Below, piece after piece: positions 37,060-47,394 of a DNA stretch of 64,000 bases. Source of the DNA: Acidihalobacter sp. (GTDB lineage Bacteria > Pseudomonadota > Gammaproteobacteria > DSM-5130 > Acidihalobacteraceae); the NCBI GenBank assembly GCA_027013225.1, contig JALUXU010000015.1:23050-87049 (forward strand), given 5' to 3'. Every line of letters begins with the position of its first letter. The first letter of the stretch is position 1. The position numbers and the translations under genes are program-made. A model generated the notes under the pieces. The model did not search any database and was not told the DNA's origin. It saw only the letters and a program-made list of their open reading frames with translations.

Positions 37060-37509
37060 TTGAATTGTGCGTTCTATGTAGGCAAGATCAGGAATCACAA
37101 CCATCTTCCCCTCTATCTCGGCCATACTGGCGGTCACCTCGCACCTGGACAATTCCTGCGCATCCGTGGTGGTAAGTAAATCTTCAGGACCCACCCTGAC
37201 CGGATGAGGAGGCGCTTTCAGGGGAACAGCATAGTAGCCAAGACCAGGTATTCGCTCCAAGGCAAATAAGATGCCAAAACGATGAATACCCTCTAACGGT
37301 GATACCTGCTTACCACAGATAACGCCGGGGTCTATCGCCGGAATCTCGAGGCCGCGCCACTCCAGCTTTCCCAGCAGCCAAGGTTTGTTTTTTTCATTGG
37401 GTTGGGATAAAGATTGATCTACAACTTCAGCCAATTCAATCTCGGGAATGGCCAGGGTAATCCCGCTCATCAATTCCAGAAGCAGTGTATTCAGTTTTCT
37501 TAGGGCCAT
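37042..37509 (-). CDS. chpC: CheW-like chemotaxis protein ChpC
   Basis: A 155-residue CheW-domain protein, last gene of the minus-strand Pil-Chp cluster. It has the beta-rich CheW pattern (LLELMSGITLAIPEIELAEVVD, WRGLEIPAIDPG, MVVIPDLAYIERTI) and no kinase or receiver part. In P. aeruginosa the small CheW homologue at this position is ChpC, which couples receptors to ChpA. Similarity is modest, so the name rests mainly on position. It converges on metC with an 18-bp overlap. Confidence 0.78.
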   Translation of the reverse strand: MALRKLNTLLLELMSGITLAIPEIELAEVVDQSLSQPNEKNKPWLLGKLEWRGLEIPAIDPGVICGKQVSPLEGIHRFGILFALERIPGLGYYAVPLKAPPHPVRVGPEDLLTTTDAQELSRCEVTASMAEIEGKMVVIPDLAYIERTIQSFAPV

Positions 37510-37551
37510 CTAAAGCATGCCTCAGTTTTCAAGTAATGACAGGCCAATAGG

Positions 37552-40500
37552 TCACTTTGTCGCCACGAGCTCATGCAGCGTATCGATCAGTTCGGATTCC
37601 TGATAGGGTTTGCCGATGTAATGTTCAATCCCGAGCTCTTTCGCTTTGAGGCGATGCTTGTCACCTGTTCTGGAAGTGATCATAACGATCGGAATATCCT
37701 TAAAGCGCGCGTCATTGCGCATATGGGATGAAAGTTCGTAACCATCCATGCGCGGCATTTCGATGTCGGTCAAGACAAGATCCGGCTTGCGTTCTTCCAG
37801 TAACGCCACTGCTTCCATCCCATCACGTGCCGTGACCACGTCATATCCGTGTCGCTCCAGCACCCTGGCCGTGACCTTGCGGATGGTAATCGAATCATCG
37901 ACTACCATGATTGTTGGTTTGCGAACGGCGGTCTGTTTAACTTCTTTCTTGGCCGCGAATTCTTGTAATCCGATCAGTGCCGCATGGCGAACGAGTCCCG
38001 CTGGATCAAGGACAAGGGAGACTTGCCCGTCGCCAAGAATGGTGGCGCCTGCTACGCCACGAAGCCGTGAAAATTGCGACCCGAGACTATTCACCACGAT
38101 TTCCTGGCTCCCTCCAAGGCGTTCAGCCTGTAAGGCGACACCCTGAGTGCCTGAGCGCAGCAAAAGGACGGGATAGTACATATCCTTAAGCACAGCAGGG
38201 ACTGAAGGGCGCCTTTCAAGAAGTGCCAGCAATGGTCTTAGCTCATAGTTCTCCCCCAAATATTCATAGTAGGGGGCCTGCTGGGAATAAAGTCTTTCAA
38301 GTTCTGCGCCCTGGATGCGAACTAAGGCGGTGAGTCCAGCCAATGGTAATGAAAAAATGGAATCTTCGGCATAGACAAGCAAGGCTTGGGTAATGCTCAA
38401 GGTGAATGGAAGTCGAAGCGTGAATCGAGTTCCTTTCCCGGGTTCAGATTCGATATTAATCTGCCCGCCAAGCTGCTTCACTTCGCTTGTGACCACATCG
38501 AGGCCGACGCCACGGCCGGAAATCTGGCTGAGTCGCTCGGTTGTCGTAAACCCAGGCTCCATGATGAGCTGCATGAGGTGCTTTTCATCAAGAGTGGCGT
38601 CTTCGGCAATCAGCCCTTTGTCGATTGCCGTCTTCCTCACCGCCTGGATATCGATGCCACGGCCGTCGTCTTCGATCTCGATGACGATCTCTGCGCCCTC
38701 GCGCGACACATGAATTCTTATCAGCCCTTTTTCCGGTTTGCTTTGTAAAAGGCGTTCTTCAGGCTGCTCCAGACCATGGTCCACCGCATTTCTGAGTATG
38801 TGTTCTAGCGGTGCCGCCAAACGATCCAATACGATACGATCGAGTTCGCTTTGATCACCTTCTATTCTGAAATTAACCGATTTGCCTAGCTCCTCCGCCG
38901 TCTGGCGGACGATCCTGCGAAGGCGTGGGCCGAGCACGCCGAACGGGACCATGCGGCTCCGCATCAAACCTTCTTGCAGATCCGTGCTCACCCGCTGCTG
39001 TTGACGCAATAGCGTTTGTGCCGTCTCCATGCCCTCCATCAAAAAATTTTCGATGCTGTTCAGATCGTTCAAACTTTCGGCTAGGGCTCTGGATAGTTGT
39101 TGAATGTTGGAATAGCGGTCCAACTCCAGCGGATCGAATCCCTGATGTATCTCGCTCTCGTCGAATTCTCCGTTTGCGGCTTTGCCGCCCTTGAATCGAT
39201 AAAGGATTTGAGCTTCGGTTTCCAGCTCCAGCTTACGCAATTGATTGCGCAAGCGCGAAATAGTTTGGTCTAATTCCATCAGATTGTTTTCTGATGAGCT
39301 GAATTGCTGCTCCAGCCGGGAATGATAAATATTGACTTCGCCGGCTTGGTTCACCAGTTTGTCCAGCAACTCGGCACGGATCCTCACCTGTTCGGCCGTC
39401 GGTTTATGGGATATTTCTGAAGCAGGTGGAACCGCTGCCGTTATGTCTTTGGTCCCGATCTCCGCCACCTCGTTTTGTGCCGGTTTCTCTGATGGCTGAC
39501 CCGCCTGGGTCGTGCTCGGCCTGGAGGTGGAGGTGTCAACCTTCAGTATCGAGATTTCGGCTGGCCCGGAGCCTGGCTTTCCAGCAAACGGGAGAGTCTG
39601 GGATGATTCGACATCATGTTGGGACTTTATAGCAGCAGGAGGCTGGCTACTTTCGCCCAAGGGGATTGACAGGCGTCCTGACAGCTCAGTGATCAGTTCA
39701 TTCTGGGCGTGAACGGGTTGCTTGTCGCGGACCGATTGAAGCATGTCACTCAACCGGTCAACCGCCTTGTGCAGCAACGAATATTCTTCGGCAGGAACCG
39801 AGCCAGGATTCTCTACCAGCGCAAACACGTGAGATTCAAGTGCATGGGTCAAATCGCCGATCGTTTTGTAGCCCGCCATGCGGGCACTTCCCTTGAGGGT
39901 ATGTAAATCCCGTTGAATTATCTCGATTGCTTCGCGGGAGTCATCCCTTCCGTTTTCCCAGCGTTCAATGGCCTCATCGGTACTGCGGATAAGCTCTTCC
40001 GCTTCTTCGAGGAAGATCGACGTTAATTCCTCATCCTTATCCGCTGGATTGTCCGTCTCAAACTCTTTCGGTGAGACAGCGGCTGGCCCAGTCTCGGATA
40101 AAGGCTCGTTCTCTGGAATCGGGGGAGTAGTAGTTGGGAGCTCAGAGGACGGCTCCTGAGATTGCAATCCAGGTTCGGATCCATTCGATTCAAGATTCTG
40201 CAGCCCATCCACAACGGAGGCGATGCGACTGGCAAGCGCCGAGGTGTCAGGCAATGGTTTGCCTTGTTCCAGGGCATCGAGAGTGCTTTCGGACGCAGGG
40301 ATCACCTCCTGCATAAGCTGGAAAATCGCATGGGAAAGGGGCCGCCCTCTACGCTTTAGCTGATCCAGAGCTTTTTCCAATGGCCCAAACAGGGAACTAA
40401 GCGACGGAACGTCGATCGCTCTTGAGCTACCATTCAGTGTGTGCAGCGCAACAATACATCTTTCATCAATTGTATTGATGCCAGCCTTGCCGCTCCGGTA

Positions 40501-43362
40501 ACTCAGAGCATTCTCCAAAGCATTGAGATGACGTCTTGCCTCCTGAGTAAATATGTTGATTAGCTCGGCGCTAGCTCTATGCTCTGGAAGGGACTCTTGC
40601 TGCCCAGACACGAAAGACAACTCTGTATGTCCGGCTGTTTCCAGATCAGGGGTTTGAGTTTCCTCCGACAGCTGCGCGGGTCCTTTGGACATGTCCTCGT
40701 CTTCGGATTTGGACTCCGCGCTCTCGCCGGTCTCGATCTTCGCTTCGGTTTCCTGAGGAGTTTCCTCTGTTGCAGGAGGGATGGCTTCGATTGGCCGGAT
40801 GGATGTTGCCGATGTTTCTTCGCCGGCGACAACCGGGGCGGTCTTGCTTTCGATCAACCCAGGCTCGCCTTCTTCAGATAAATCGGGAGGCGCTTCCAAT
40901 AGCGTTTCTTCGGCTTGGGGTGTAGCCCCAAATGCATCGATTTGAACATCCTGATGGTTCGATACGATTTCAGTCTGCGGCTCAGCCTGTTTCTGCTCGG
41001 CGGGTGTCGTCGACGGCAGCGACTTTTCTTTTGCTGCTGCCTTGGCGCGTTCCATCAAAGAAAGAATTTTACCTGTCGGCGGCTCACTCTCACCTTCGAG
41101 TTGCCCGACCATGCGGCGCAACATGAGCACTGCTTCATTCAGTAAATCAAAATGCGCCTTGCTCACATCAATGGAATGACTCAAGATCCGGTTGAGTAGG
41201 TTTTCGAAAATCCATGCAAATTCGCCCAGAAGTTCCGCGCCGGCGATGCGCCCGCTTCCTTTCAAGGTATGGAAGCTTCGGCGGATCGTAGCAAGTGATT
41301 CTTCATCTGAGGTGTTTTCTTGCCACTTGGGCAAATATTCGGAAATACGCTCTATTTCTTCCTTGGCCTCTTCAATGAAGATTTCCAAAATCTCTACATC
41401 GGCATCATCGCGGAGAAACTTGAGGCCGGCGGGGGGTTCTTCACCTGTTACCGGCGAGGATTTTTCTACTATGGAGGCTGTTTTAAGGGGTTCTTCGCTC
41501 TTCTTTAGTACAGATAGGGATTCGGCATCCAAAAACGCCGTATCCTCCTGGGTACCAATGCCCATCGAGGTCGAGGCGGCGACTTTTGGCGTCTGTGTCT
41601 TGACTGTTGGGGAAGAAGGTTCAGTTGTTTCGGAAAGAGCAGATTCTGATCCGGTTTTCTGAAGATCGTTTTCATCGAGGCCGGTTAACGCCGGTTCCTG
41701 TGAGGGCTGGACTTTGTGAGACTGCAGACGTTCTAAAATCTCGTCAGCACGCGAAAGGAGAGGGGGATTCTCTTTATGTTGATCAGCGAATGACTCCAGG
41801 TACATTTCAATGGCGGTTATTAGTTCCGCCAAATCATTCTGCAATAGGGCAGGAAGCACGCCGCTTTGTTGTAATATGCCCTCGACCCATGCTGACAGAG
41901 TTTGCAATCGTTGTGCCGGCTCATACACTTGAATAAAAGACAATGCCGCCCCAATATCTTGCAAACTCTTGATGGCCGCTTTCAATGCGGCTGTATTACT
42001 TTGATCGGCATAGTATTGAAGCAAGGCATCTTTTACCTTGTTCAATTCTCGCAATGCTTCATGGATGCCTGCGGCGCGGACTTCGCTGATCTCCGAGGAC
42101 CCATGTTCGCCTTCGCGGCGAAGTTGAACCATCTCTCTCAGAGCGTGTTCCGCATTCAGCATTGTTTCCGCCAGCTTCATCAGCATGGCTTCATCGAGGG
42201 CCGTGTGATTCGTGATGGCGTCTTTGATTTGATTGGCGCTCTCCACAAGCGAATTGCCGGCATGAGCCAGCCCCAAGATACTCAGGGTATCGCCGATCTT
42301 ACGCAATTGCTCCGCAATGGGGCCAAGATCGAGAGGACTTGCGCTTTTTGCATGAGTGAAGATTTCCACCTGATCACGAACTTCGGCCAGGTCCTCTAAC
42401 GCCGCTTTTTCCACGGTTTCGAGCAGTTTCAGATCCGGAGAAGCCAATTTTTGTCGTGCCTGCTCGAGATCCGTGACCGGAGGAACTAATTCATTTAGGT
42501 TGAATTCAGCCCGTATGGATTCTAATCGGGCACTCGTATTCGGCGATCTTCCTACGTAAAAAAGAATATTTTTCAAAAGATCGGACGGAAAATTTTTTGC
42601 GACTTCGATTTCACCGCGGCGAATAACTTCCCTTTGAACCCGTTCCAATCGTCCAAGCAGCAACTTTATCGCTACTGGCACAGCCTCATCGATATCCAGT
42701 GTATCGACTAAGGCCGCTGCTGTGCGCCATAAGGTTTTCAGGTTTTTTTGGATGCCGGTCTGGGCTAGCGAGTCCAGTGAATACGCCATTTTCTCCAGGG
42801 TTGATCTGTCCAGCTGATCCTTTAACACCTTCAGTAATGCACGCTGGTAAACAGGACGTATGGTTTTGATCGCTTCGACCAAATCCGCTTGTCCTGTGAG
42901 GTCATCAACCTCATCTTCTTGGACTTCGATGCGCGGCAAAAAGACTATATTTTCCGAGAGCAGAGGCGCCTCTCTCGAGGCTCTCAAGTCATTCAGTATG
43001 GGCAATATAATCAAGGGGGAATCCGCGTGGCCCGCTTGGATGTGCTCCAGATAGGCCGGTAATTGCAAAATGGCCGTGGTTAGTACGCCAAGAGCCGCTT
43101 CCCGATTCTTTATCTGATTCGATTCTAATGCCTGTGTCAGTGCTTCCATTTCTTCAGCAAACATTACGCCACCAGGCAAATCCACTATTTGCAGCGTTCC
43201 CCTGACCTGTTTGAGCAATTGCAGCAGCTTGGCCAGCAGCTCTTGTCTAGACTGATCCTCGACATACGTTTCCAGCGCCTGGCGCGCACTATCGAGCAGC
43301 ACGTCCAGTTCGGGCTTCACCCATCTCAGGGCGTCATACTCGGCCTTGGCATCTTGACTCAT
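37552..43362 (-). CDS. chpA: Chemosensory hybrid histidine kinase/response regulator ChpA
   Basis: A 1936-residue CheA-like hybrid kinase of the type IV pilus (twitching and surface-sensing) system. The long N-terminal half is helical. At least three histidine phosphotransfer domains show the phospho-histidine block: FHTLKGSGRIAG, LHTLNGSSRAID and LHTLKGSARMAG. Then come the CheA dimerisation part, the ATPase with NAVDHGLEQPEERLL and GRGVGLDVV, a CheW-like domain, and a C-terminal receiver with VDDSITIRK and LTDIEMPRMDG. It is shorter than the P. aeruginosa ChpA. ATG 43362 has GGAAGAG upstream and is chosen over GTG 43368. Confidence 0.95.
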   Translation of the reverse strand: MSQDAKAEYDALRWVKPELDVLLDSARQALETYVEDQSRQELLAKLLQLLKQVRGTLQIVDLPGGVMFAEEMEALTQALESNQIKNREAALGVLTTAILQLPAYLEHIQAGHADSPLIILPILNDLRASREAPLLSENIVFLPRIEVQEDEVDDLTGQADLVEAIKTIRPVYQRALLKVLKDQLDRSTLEKMAYSLDSLAQTGIQKNLKTLWRTAAALVDTLDIDEAVPVAIKLLLGRLERVQREVIRRGEIEVAKNFPSDLLKNILFYVGRSPNTSARLESIRAEFNLNELVPPVTDLEQARQKLASPDLKLLETVEKAALEDLAEVRDQVEIFTHAKSASPLDLGPIAEQLRKIGDTLSILGLAHAGNSLVESANQIKDAITNHTALDEAMLMKLAETMLNAEHALREMVQLRREGEHGSSEISEVRAAGIHEALRELNKVKDALLQYYADQSNTAALKAAIKSLQDIGAALSFIQVYEPAQRLQTLSAWVEGILQQSGVLPALLQNDLAELITAIEMYLESFADQHKENPPLLSRADEILERLQSHKVQPSQEPALTGLDENDLQKTGSESALSETTEPSSPTVKTQTPKVAASTSMGIGTQEDTAFLDAESLSVLKKSEEPLKTASIVEKSSPVTGEEPPAGLKFLRDDADVEILEIFIEEAKEEIERISEYLPKWQENTSDEESLATIRRSFHTLKGSGRIAGAELLGEFAWIFENLLNRILSHSIDVSKAHFDLLNEAVLMLRRMVGQLEGESEPPTGKILSLMERAKAAAKEKSLPSTTPAEQKQAEPQTEIVSNHQDVQIDAFGATPQAEETLLEAPPDLSEEGEPGLIESKTAPVVAGEETSATSIRPIEAIPPATEETPQETEAKIETGESAESKSEDEDMSKGPAQLSEETQTPDLETAGHTELSFVSGQQESLPEHRASAELINIFTQEARRHLNALENALSYRSGKAGINTIDERCIVALHTLNGSSRAIDVPSLSSLFGPLEKALDQLKRRGRPLSHAIFQLMQEVIPASESTLDALEQGKPLPDTSALASRIASVVDGLQNLESNGSEPGLQSQEPSSELPTTTPPIPENEPLSETGPAAVSPKEFETDNPADKDEELTSIFLEEAEELIRSTDEAIERWENGRDDSREAIEIIQRDLHTLKGSARMAGYKTIGDLTHALESHVFALVENPGSVPAEEYSLLHKAVDRLSDMLQSVRDKQPVHAQNELITELSGRLSIPLGESSQPPAAIKSQHDVESSQTLPFAGKPGSGPAEISILKVDTSTSRPSTTQAGQPSEKPAQNEVAEIGTKDITAAVPPASEISHKPTAEQVRIRAELLDKLVNQAGEVNIYHSRLEQQFSSSENNLMELDQTISRLRNQLRKLELETEAQILYRFKGGKAANGEFDESEIHQGFDPLELDRYSNIQQLSRALAESLNDLNSIENFLMEGMETAQTLLRQQQRVSTDLQEGLMRSRMVPFGVLGPRLRRIVRQTAEELGKSVNFRIEGDQSELDRIVLDRLAAPLEHILRNAVDHGLEQPEERLLQSKPEKGLIRIHVSREGAEIVIEIEDDGRGIDIQAVRKTAIDKGLIAEDATLDEKHLMQLIMEPGFTTTERLSQISGRGVGLDVVTSEVKQLGGQINIESEPGKGTRFTLRLPFTLSITQALLVYAEDSIFSLPLAGLTALVRIQGAELERLYSQQAPYYEYLGENYELRPLLALLERRPSVPAVLKDMYYPVLLLRSGTQGVALQAERLGGSQEIVVNSLGSQFSRLRGVAGATILGDGQVSLVLDPAGLVRHAALIGLQEFAAKKEVKQTAVRKPTIMVVDDSITIRKVTARVLERHGYDVVTARDGMEAVALLEERKPDLVLTDIEMPRMDGYELSSHMRNDARFKDIPIVMITSRTGDKHRLKAKELGIEHYIGKPYQESELIDTLHELVATK

Positions 43363-43586
43363 TACCACTCTTCCTTAATTGAGCTAATCCGGCTGCCCAG
43401 ATACCGCCTTCATGTTCGAGTCATAGCACACACTGGCTGAACAGATATGTTCCATGCTCGGGCGTGTAAGTGGATCCAGGCTAGCTGCATCCTGTCCCCT
43501 AACGCATTCATATTTTGTTCGTCCTCCGAAGCCCTGGCCGAATAGTGTTCTCTTTGGGCAGAAACCTATTAGCATGCGCATGGGTC
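43363..43586. other. Spacer between pilJ and chpA
   Basis: About 224 bp lie between pilJ and chpA on the minus strand. In P. aeruginosa the methyltransferase gene pilK occupies this position. No coding frame resembling a CheR methyltransferase remains, and I see no strong hairpin. The region probably holds only the chpA leader. Confidence 0.5.
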
Positions 43587-45671
43587 TCAGGCCGCATTGT
43601 TTTGGGCTTCGTGTTCGATAATGAATGTGTTTTCGTCCTCACTGTCGGGGAGTTTGAAGCCGGCCACGGTGGTGCGCAATTCCGCCGCCAAGGAAGCAAG
43701 CTGTCCGATGGAGCGTGCCACCTCATCAGTGCCCTCTGATGTTTGCGCGGTAATCTCCTGGATCACGCTCATGGTGTTAACAACGTTGCCCGCTACTGCA
43801 ACCTGCTGACGCGCGGCGCTGGCGATAGCGATGATCTTTTGGGCGAGTTGATCCGATGCCTTTTCTATCTCAGCGAGAGATGTGCCCGCCTCGTTGGCAA
43901 GTTCGCCACCCGCCACCACATTCGAAGTACTGATCTCCATCGAGTGGATGGCTTCATTGGTATCGGCTTGGATAGTTTTGACCAGCGCGTCGATCTGGCG
44001 GGTGGCATTGGCCGATCTTTCGGCCAAACGCTGGACTTCGTCGGCCACCACTGCGAAGCCTCGTCCTGCTTCACCTGCCGCGGAGGCCTGAATTGCTGCA
44101 TTCAGGGCAAGGATATTGGTTTGATCTGCAATGTCGTTGATCAAGCCGACGATTTCACCGATTTCCTGCGAACTTTCGCCAAGGCGCTTGATGCGTTTGG
44201 AGGTGTCTTGGATTTGCTCTCTTAGGGTTTCCATGCCATCAATCGAGCGTCGCACCGTTTCAGCCCCCTTGTGAGCGATGTCAACCGACTGCTTGGCAAC
44301 CTCGGAGGCTTCCATCGCGTCGGTGGCTACATGTTCGACCGAGTCGCTCATTTCGGTAATGGCCGCAGAAGCGGCTTCGATCTCACGCGCCTGATGATTG
44401 CTCGCATCCGCCAGACGCAAGGCCGTCGCCTGTGTCTTTTCAGACGCCGTAGCCACCCTCACCGATGTCTGGTTGATCGTTGCGACAAGACTACGCAATG
44501 CGTCGATGGCGTAATTAACCGCATCCGCGATAGCGCCGGTGATGTCCTCACTTACCGTGGCATGAAAACTGAGATCACCCTCCGCCAGATTGGTCATCTC
44601 ATCGAGCAAGCGTAAGATGGCGCGCTGATTACGCTTGTTTTGCTCGCTGGCAAGCGCGAGTTCCCGCTTGTTTTGCGAATAGATGTTCCATCCCAGGAAA
44701 AACAGCATCAATACGCTCAGGAGCACCAAGCCGAAACCTGCATAGGTGTAACGTCTTAAGCCTTGTCCGTAGGCAAGGGTTTGGTTGGAGAGGGCTCTGG
44801 CCGACACCAGCACGCCGGTCGCGGCGTTTGGAAGTTTTGCCAAATCTTCGCGCGCGGTGCCATACTTCGGGGCAAGTTCCAGAATGGCCTTGACGCCGTC
44901 CCTAAGCGCGCTAAACAGCATCGCTTCCTGGCGCAAAATAGCTCGGTCGCGAGGCTGGGTCACGGGCGTCAGACCCAATTTCGCATCGCCGGTGAGAAAT
45001 CCCTGCAGCACCGTGCCAAAACGGTTGGTATCAGTCTCGAATGACTTGATGGAGGACTTGAGATTGCCGCTGCCGGTTAAAAAGCGAGAGAGATCCGCTT
45101 CGATCAAGAGGGTCAGTGAAGCTTGGCGTTCAGCCAGGTAGATAACATGGCTTGATGCTTTTTCAGCCAATAAACTTTTTACGAAAGAATCCGACAAATT
45201 GAGGAGTTGTGGCAGCAGCTCGTTGACGGTCTTCGAATACTGTATCACTTTGCTTACGGATTGGCGTTGCCGGAGGATTTCATCGACTTCAGTCTCCATC
45301 TTGCGCCACTGGGTATCGAGCTGGGCAAGTTGTGGACGCAAGATTTCTGGCATCGGGGGCAATCCGCTTGAATTTCCGGATGCAAGCATCTGCAGCGATC
45401 GATTGATTTGGTTGCGGATGGAGGCTATTTGATCGAAGCCCTGAGCGTCGCCGTTGTTTACCGCGGATTGAGCGGCGCCAATCAGTTGTGGCATCTGGAC
45501 CTGAATCTTGGCGACAGCCCTCAAGCGTTGCCTGTTTTCGTCCCTCTTGGCGATTGGATAGTAGAAGGCATAAACAGCCAGTCCAAGGAAAATGATGGCG
45601 AGCGCCAAGGGCAGAACCGTTTTGGCTCCACCGCCCTTAAGGGATTCGTCAGATCGGGAAAACAGCTTCAT
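43587..45671 (-). CDS. pilJ: Twitching motility methyl-accepting chemotaxis protein PilJ
   Basis: A 694-residue receptor for the Pil-Chp system. It has an N-terminal membrane helix ([21 protein letters not shown]), a periplasmic region with PilJ-type helical domains (about 40-300), a second membrane helix ([21 protein letters not shown]), a HAMP-like segment, and the signalling domain. That domain has the hairpin tip [49 protein letters not shown] 45671 has GGAG seven bases upstream. It probably senses pilus events and signals to ChpA through PilI. Confidence 0.95.
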   Translation of the reverse strand: MKLFSRSDESLKGGGAKTVLPLALAIIFLGLAVYAFYYPIAKRDENRQRLRAVAKIQVQMPQLIGAAQSAVNNGDAQGFDQIASIRNQINRSLQMLASGNSSGLPPMPEILRPQLAQLDTQWRKMETEVDEILRQRQSVSKVIQYSKTVNELLPQLLNLSDSFVKSLLAEKASSHVIYLAERQASLTLLIEADLSRFLTGSGNLKSSIKSFETDTNRFGTVLQGFLTGDAKLGLTPVTQPRDRAILRQEAMLFSALRDGVKAILELAPKYGTAREDLAKLPNAATGVLVSARALSNQTLAYGQGLRRYTYAGFGLVLLSVLMLFFLGWNIYSQNKRELALASEQNKRNQRAILRLLDEMTNLAEGDLSFHATVSEDITGAIADAVNYAIDALRSLVATINQTSVRVATASEKTQATALRLADASNHQAREIEAASAAITEMSDSVEHVATDAMEASEVAKQSVDIAHKGAETVRRSIDGMETLREQIQDTSKRIKRLGESSQEIGEIVGLINDIADQTNILALNAAIQASAAGEAGRGFAVVADEVQRLAERSANATRQIDALVKTIQADTNEAIHSMEISTSNVVAGGELANEAGTSLAEIEKASDQLAQKIIAIASAARQQVAVAGNVVNTMSVIQEITAQTSEGTDEVARSIGQLASLAAELRTTVAGFKLPDSEDENTFIIEHEAQNNAA

Positions 45672-45790
45672 CACTCATCTCCACACGTTATTCACTATTC
45701 AGGTGTATGCTAAAAAACCATCATTGCTATATGTCTTTGCAAACTCAGGCTGGGCGGATAGCGACATGACGTTCACATAAGAAGAGGCCA

Positions 45791-46339
45791 TCAGGCGGCC
45801 GCGTCCATAAAATCCTGGCTTGTTTTCAATGCGTCGATATCAAATATCGCCCAGACGCGATCCCCCTCCAGGTAGGCCTCCTTGACAAATTTTCGTAATC
45901 GATCCGGCAATTCAGGAATCTTGGGGATTTTGTGATCTTCCCAAAAATGGCGCATGCCATATACCGCGTCCACCCGCAAGCCAACCATTGATCCTTCAAT
46001 CTTGATGATGAGAAGCCGTCCTTGCGCCGAGACGTCGTCGGCAAATATAAATTTGCCCAGATCGACAATAGGTAATAAATTGCCGCGCCTGTTAGCCATC
46101 CCCAGAACCCAGTGCTTGACGCCTGGAATAGGAAAAGCGGTCGGCATATCAATGATCTCATGCAGCTGACCTATGGGAACGACCAAGTCGAAGCCTCGAA
46201 TACGGAAATGCACGCCTGTCCACCTCCTCCGATCGCCTTCTTCCTGAGGCAGGACAGGGGTGAGCACCCGCCATTTTCGTTCGATACGAACCAGCACATC
46301 GAACGGCGTTTGTTTGAATGTAGTATCGCCGGAGTTCAT
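45791..46339 (-). CDS. pilI: Twitching motility CheW-like protein PilI
   Basis: A 182-residue CheW-domain coupling protein. It has FRIRGFDLVVPIGQLHEIIDMPTAFPIPGVKHWVLGMANRRGNLLPIVDLGKFIF, the classic CheW strand pattern linking receptor PilJ to kinase ChpA. The start at 46339 (MNSGDTTFKQTPFDVL) lies 9 bp from the pilH stop; the frame is open further upstream inside pilH but has no family support there. Confidence 0.93.
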   Translation of the reverse strand: MNSGDTTFKQTPFDVLVRIERKWRVLTPVLPQEEGDRRRWTGVHFRIRGFDLVVPIGQLHEIIDMPTAFPIPGVKHWVLGMANRRGNLLPIVDLGKFIFADDVSAQGRLLIIKIEGSMVGLRVDAVYGMRHFWEDHKIPKIPELPDRLRKFVKEAYLEGDRVWAIFDIDALKTSQDFMDAAA

Positions 46340-46347
46340 GTGGGCGC

Positions 46348-46713
46348 TCAGGCTCGGAGCAGGCTGTTTACGCGTTCGATAAGATCCTTTTCCTTCGCCG
46401 GCTTGACCACGTAGTCTTTGGCTCCCTGACGCATGGCCCATACCTTGTCCGTCTCTTGATCCTTTGTAGTCACCATAATAACGGGAATCGAGGCCGTATC
46501 CGCTTCCCGTGCCAGTTGCCGGGTGGCTTGAAAGCCGTTCATTCCCGGCATGACCACGTCCATTAAAATCAGGTCGGGTTTGATGCGTTTTGCAGCGGCG
46601 ACACCGTCTTCTCCGCTGAGGGCTGAAGTGACCTGAAAACCGTGTTTTTCAAGCATACCCTTGATAACGTGTAATTCCGTGGGGGAATCATCTACTACCA
46701 GTATGTGCGTCAT
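46348..46713 (-). CDS. pilH: Twitching motility response regulator PilH
   Basis: A 121-residue single-domain CheY-like receiver. It has MTHILVVDDSPTELHVIKGML, the phospho-acceptor region LILMDVVMPGMNGFQATRQL, VIMVTTKDQETDKVWAMRQGAKDYVVKP with the conserved Thr and Lys. No output domain. In the Pil-Chp system PilH affects pilus retraction. PilG lies 100 bp upstream. Confidence 0.95.
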   Translation of the reverse strand: MTHILVVDDSPTELHVIKGMLEKHGFQVTSALSGEDGVAAAKRIKPDLILMDVVMPGMNGFQATRQLAREADTASIPVIMVTTKDQETDKVWAMRQGAKDYVVKPAKEKDLIERVNSLLRA

Positions 46714-46813
46714 TCTTGGTCTCTCGTTCCGAAGCTGTTTTGTTTCATATAAAAATTAAATTAACGATGGTTGATCTGGCCTTCCGACAAGGCAAGTTGC
46801 CAGGAAAACCCAC

Positions 46814-47218
46814 TCACGGCGAGAAGCGCTCGATCGCTTCCATGAGGTCGTCGCGGGCGAAAGGCTTGGTTAGATATTCTTCGGACCCCACCAGACGGCC
46901 GCGCGCCTTGTCAAAGATGCTGTCTTTGCTCGACAGCATGATTACCGGCGTATTTCGAAACGCCTCGTTCTGCTTGATCAAGGCGCATGTTTGATAGCCA
47001 TCGAGACGAGGCATCATGATATCCACGAAGATGATGTCAGGCTTGAATTCGGCGACTTTCGCCAATGCCTCGAAACCATCATTGGCGGTCTCGACATCGT
47101 ATCCTTGCTTGCGCAACAAAGTCTCAGCAGTCTTGCGTATGGTCTTACTATCATCGATGACCATCACTTTGAGTGGCTTGCGCCCTTGGCGATCGGTCTT
47201 GTCAGCGTTATCAGTCAC
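46814..47218 (-). CDS. pilG: Twitching motility response regulator PilG
   Basis: A 134-residue CheY-like receiver. It has KVMVIDDSKTIRKTAETLLRKQGYDVETANDGFEAL, IIFVDIMMPRLDGYQTC and PVIMLSSKDSIFDKARGRLVGSEEYLTKPF. It is the first gene of the pilGHIJ-chpA run and uses a GTG start at 47218 with GAGAG upstream. PilG is the receiver linked to pilus extension in the P. aeruginosa system. Its promoter must lie in the 176-bp divergent gap to the SulP gene. Confidence 0.95.
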   Translation of the reverse strand: MTDNADKTDRQGRKPLKVMVIDDSKTIRKTAETLLRKQGYDVETANDGFEALAKVAEFKPDIIFVDIMMPRLDGYQTCALIKQNEAFRNTPVIMLSSKDSIFDKARGRLVGSEEYLTKPFARDDLMEAIERFSP

Positions 47219-47394
47219 AATTTGCTCTCTACTTTATCTTTGATATAGAGCCCCTAATCCTCTTGAGAATTTACCCTAAGCCGCCGTTCGAGGCAATGCT
47301 TGTTGCCAATGCCCTTGCGATTTTAAGGTTGTGAGGGTCGCCGTGGCCACTAAGAATGGGGCTTTTTTATCTATCAGTTCAGGAATAATCACTG

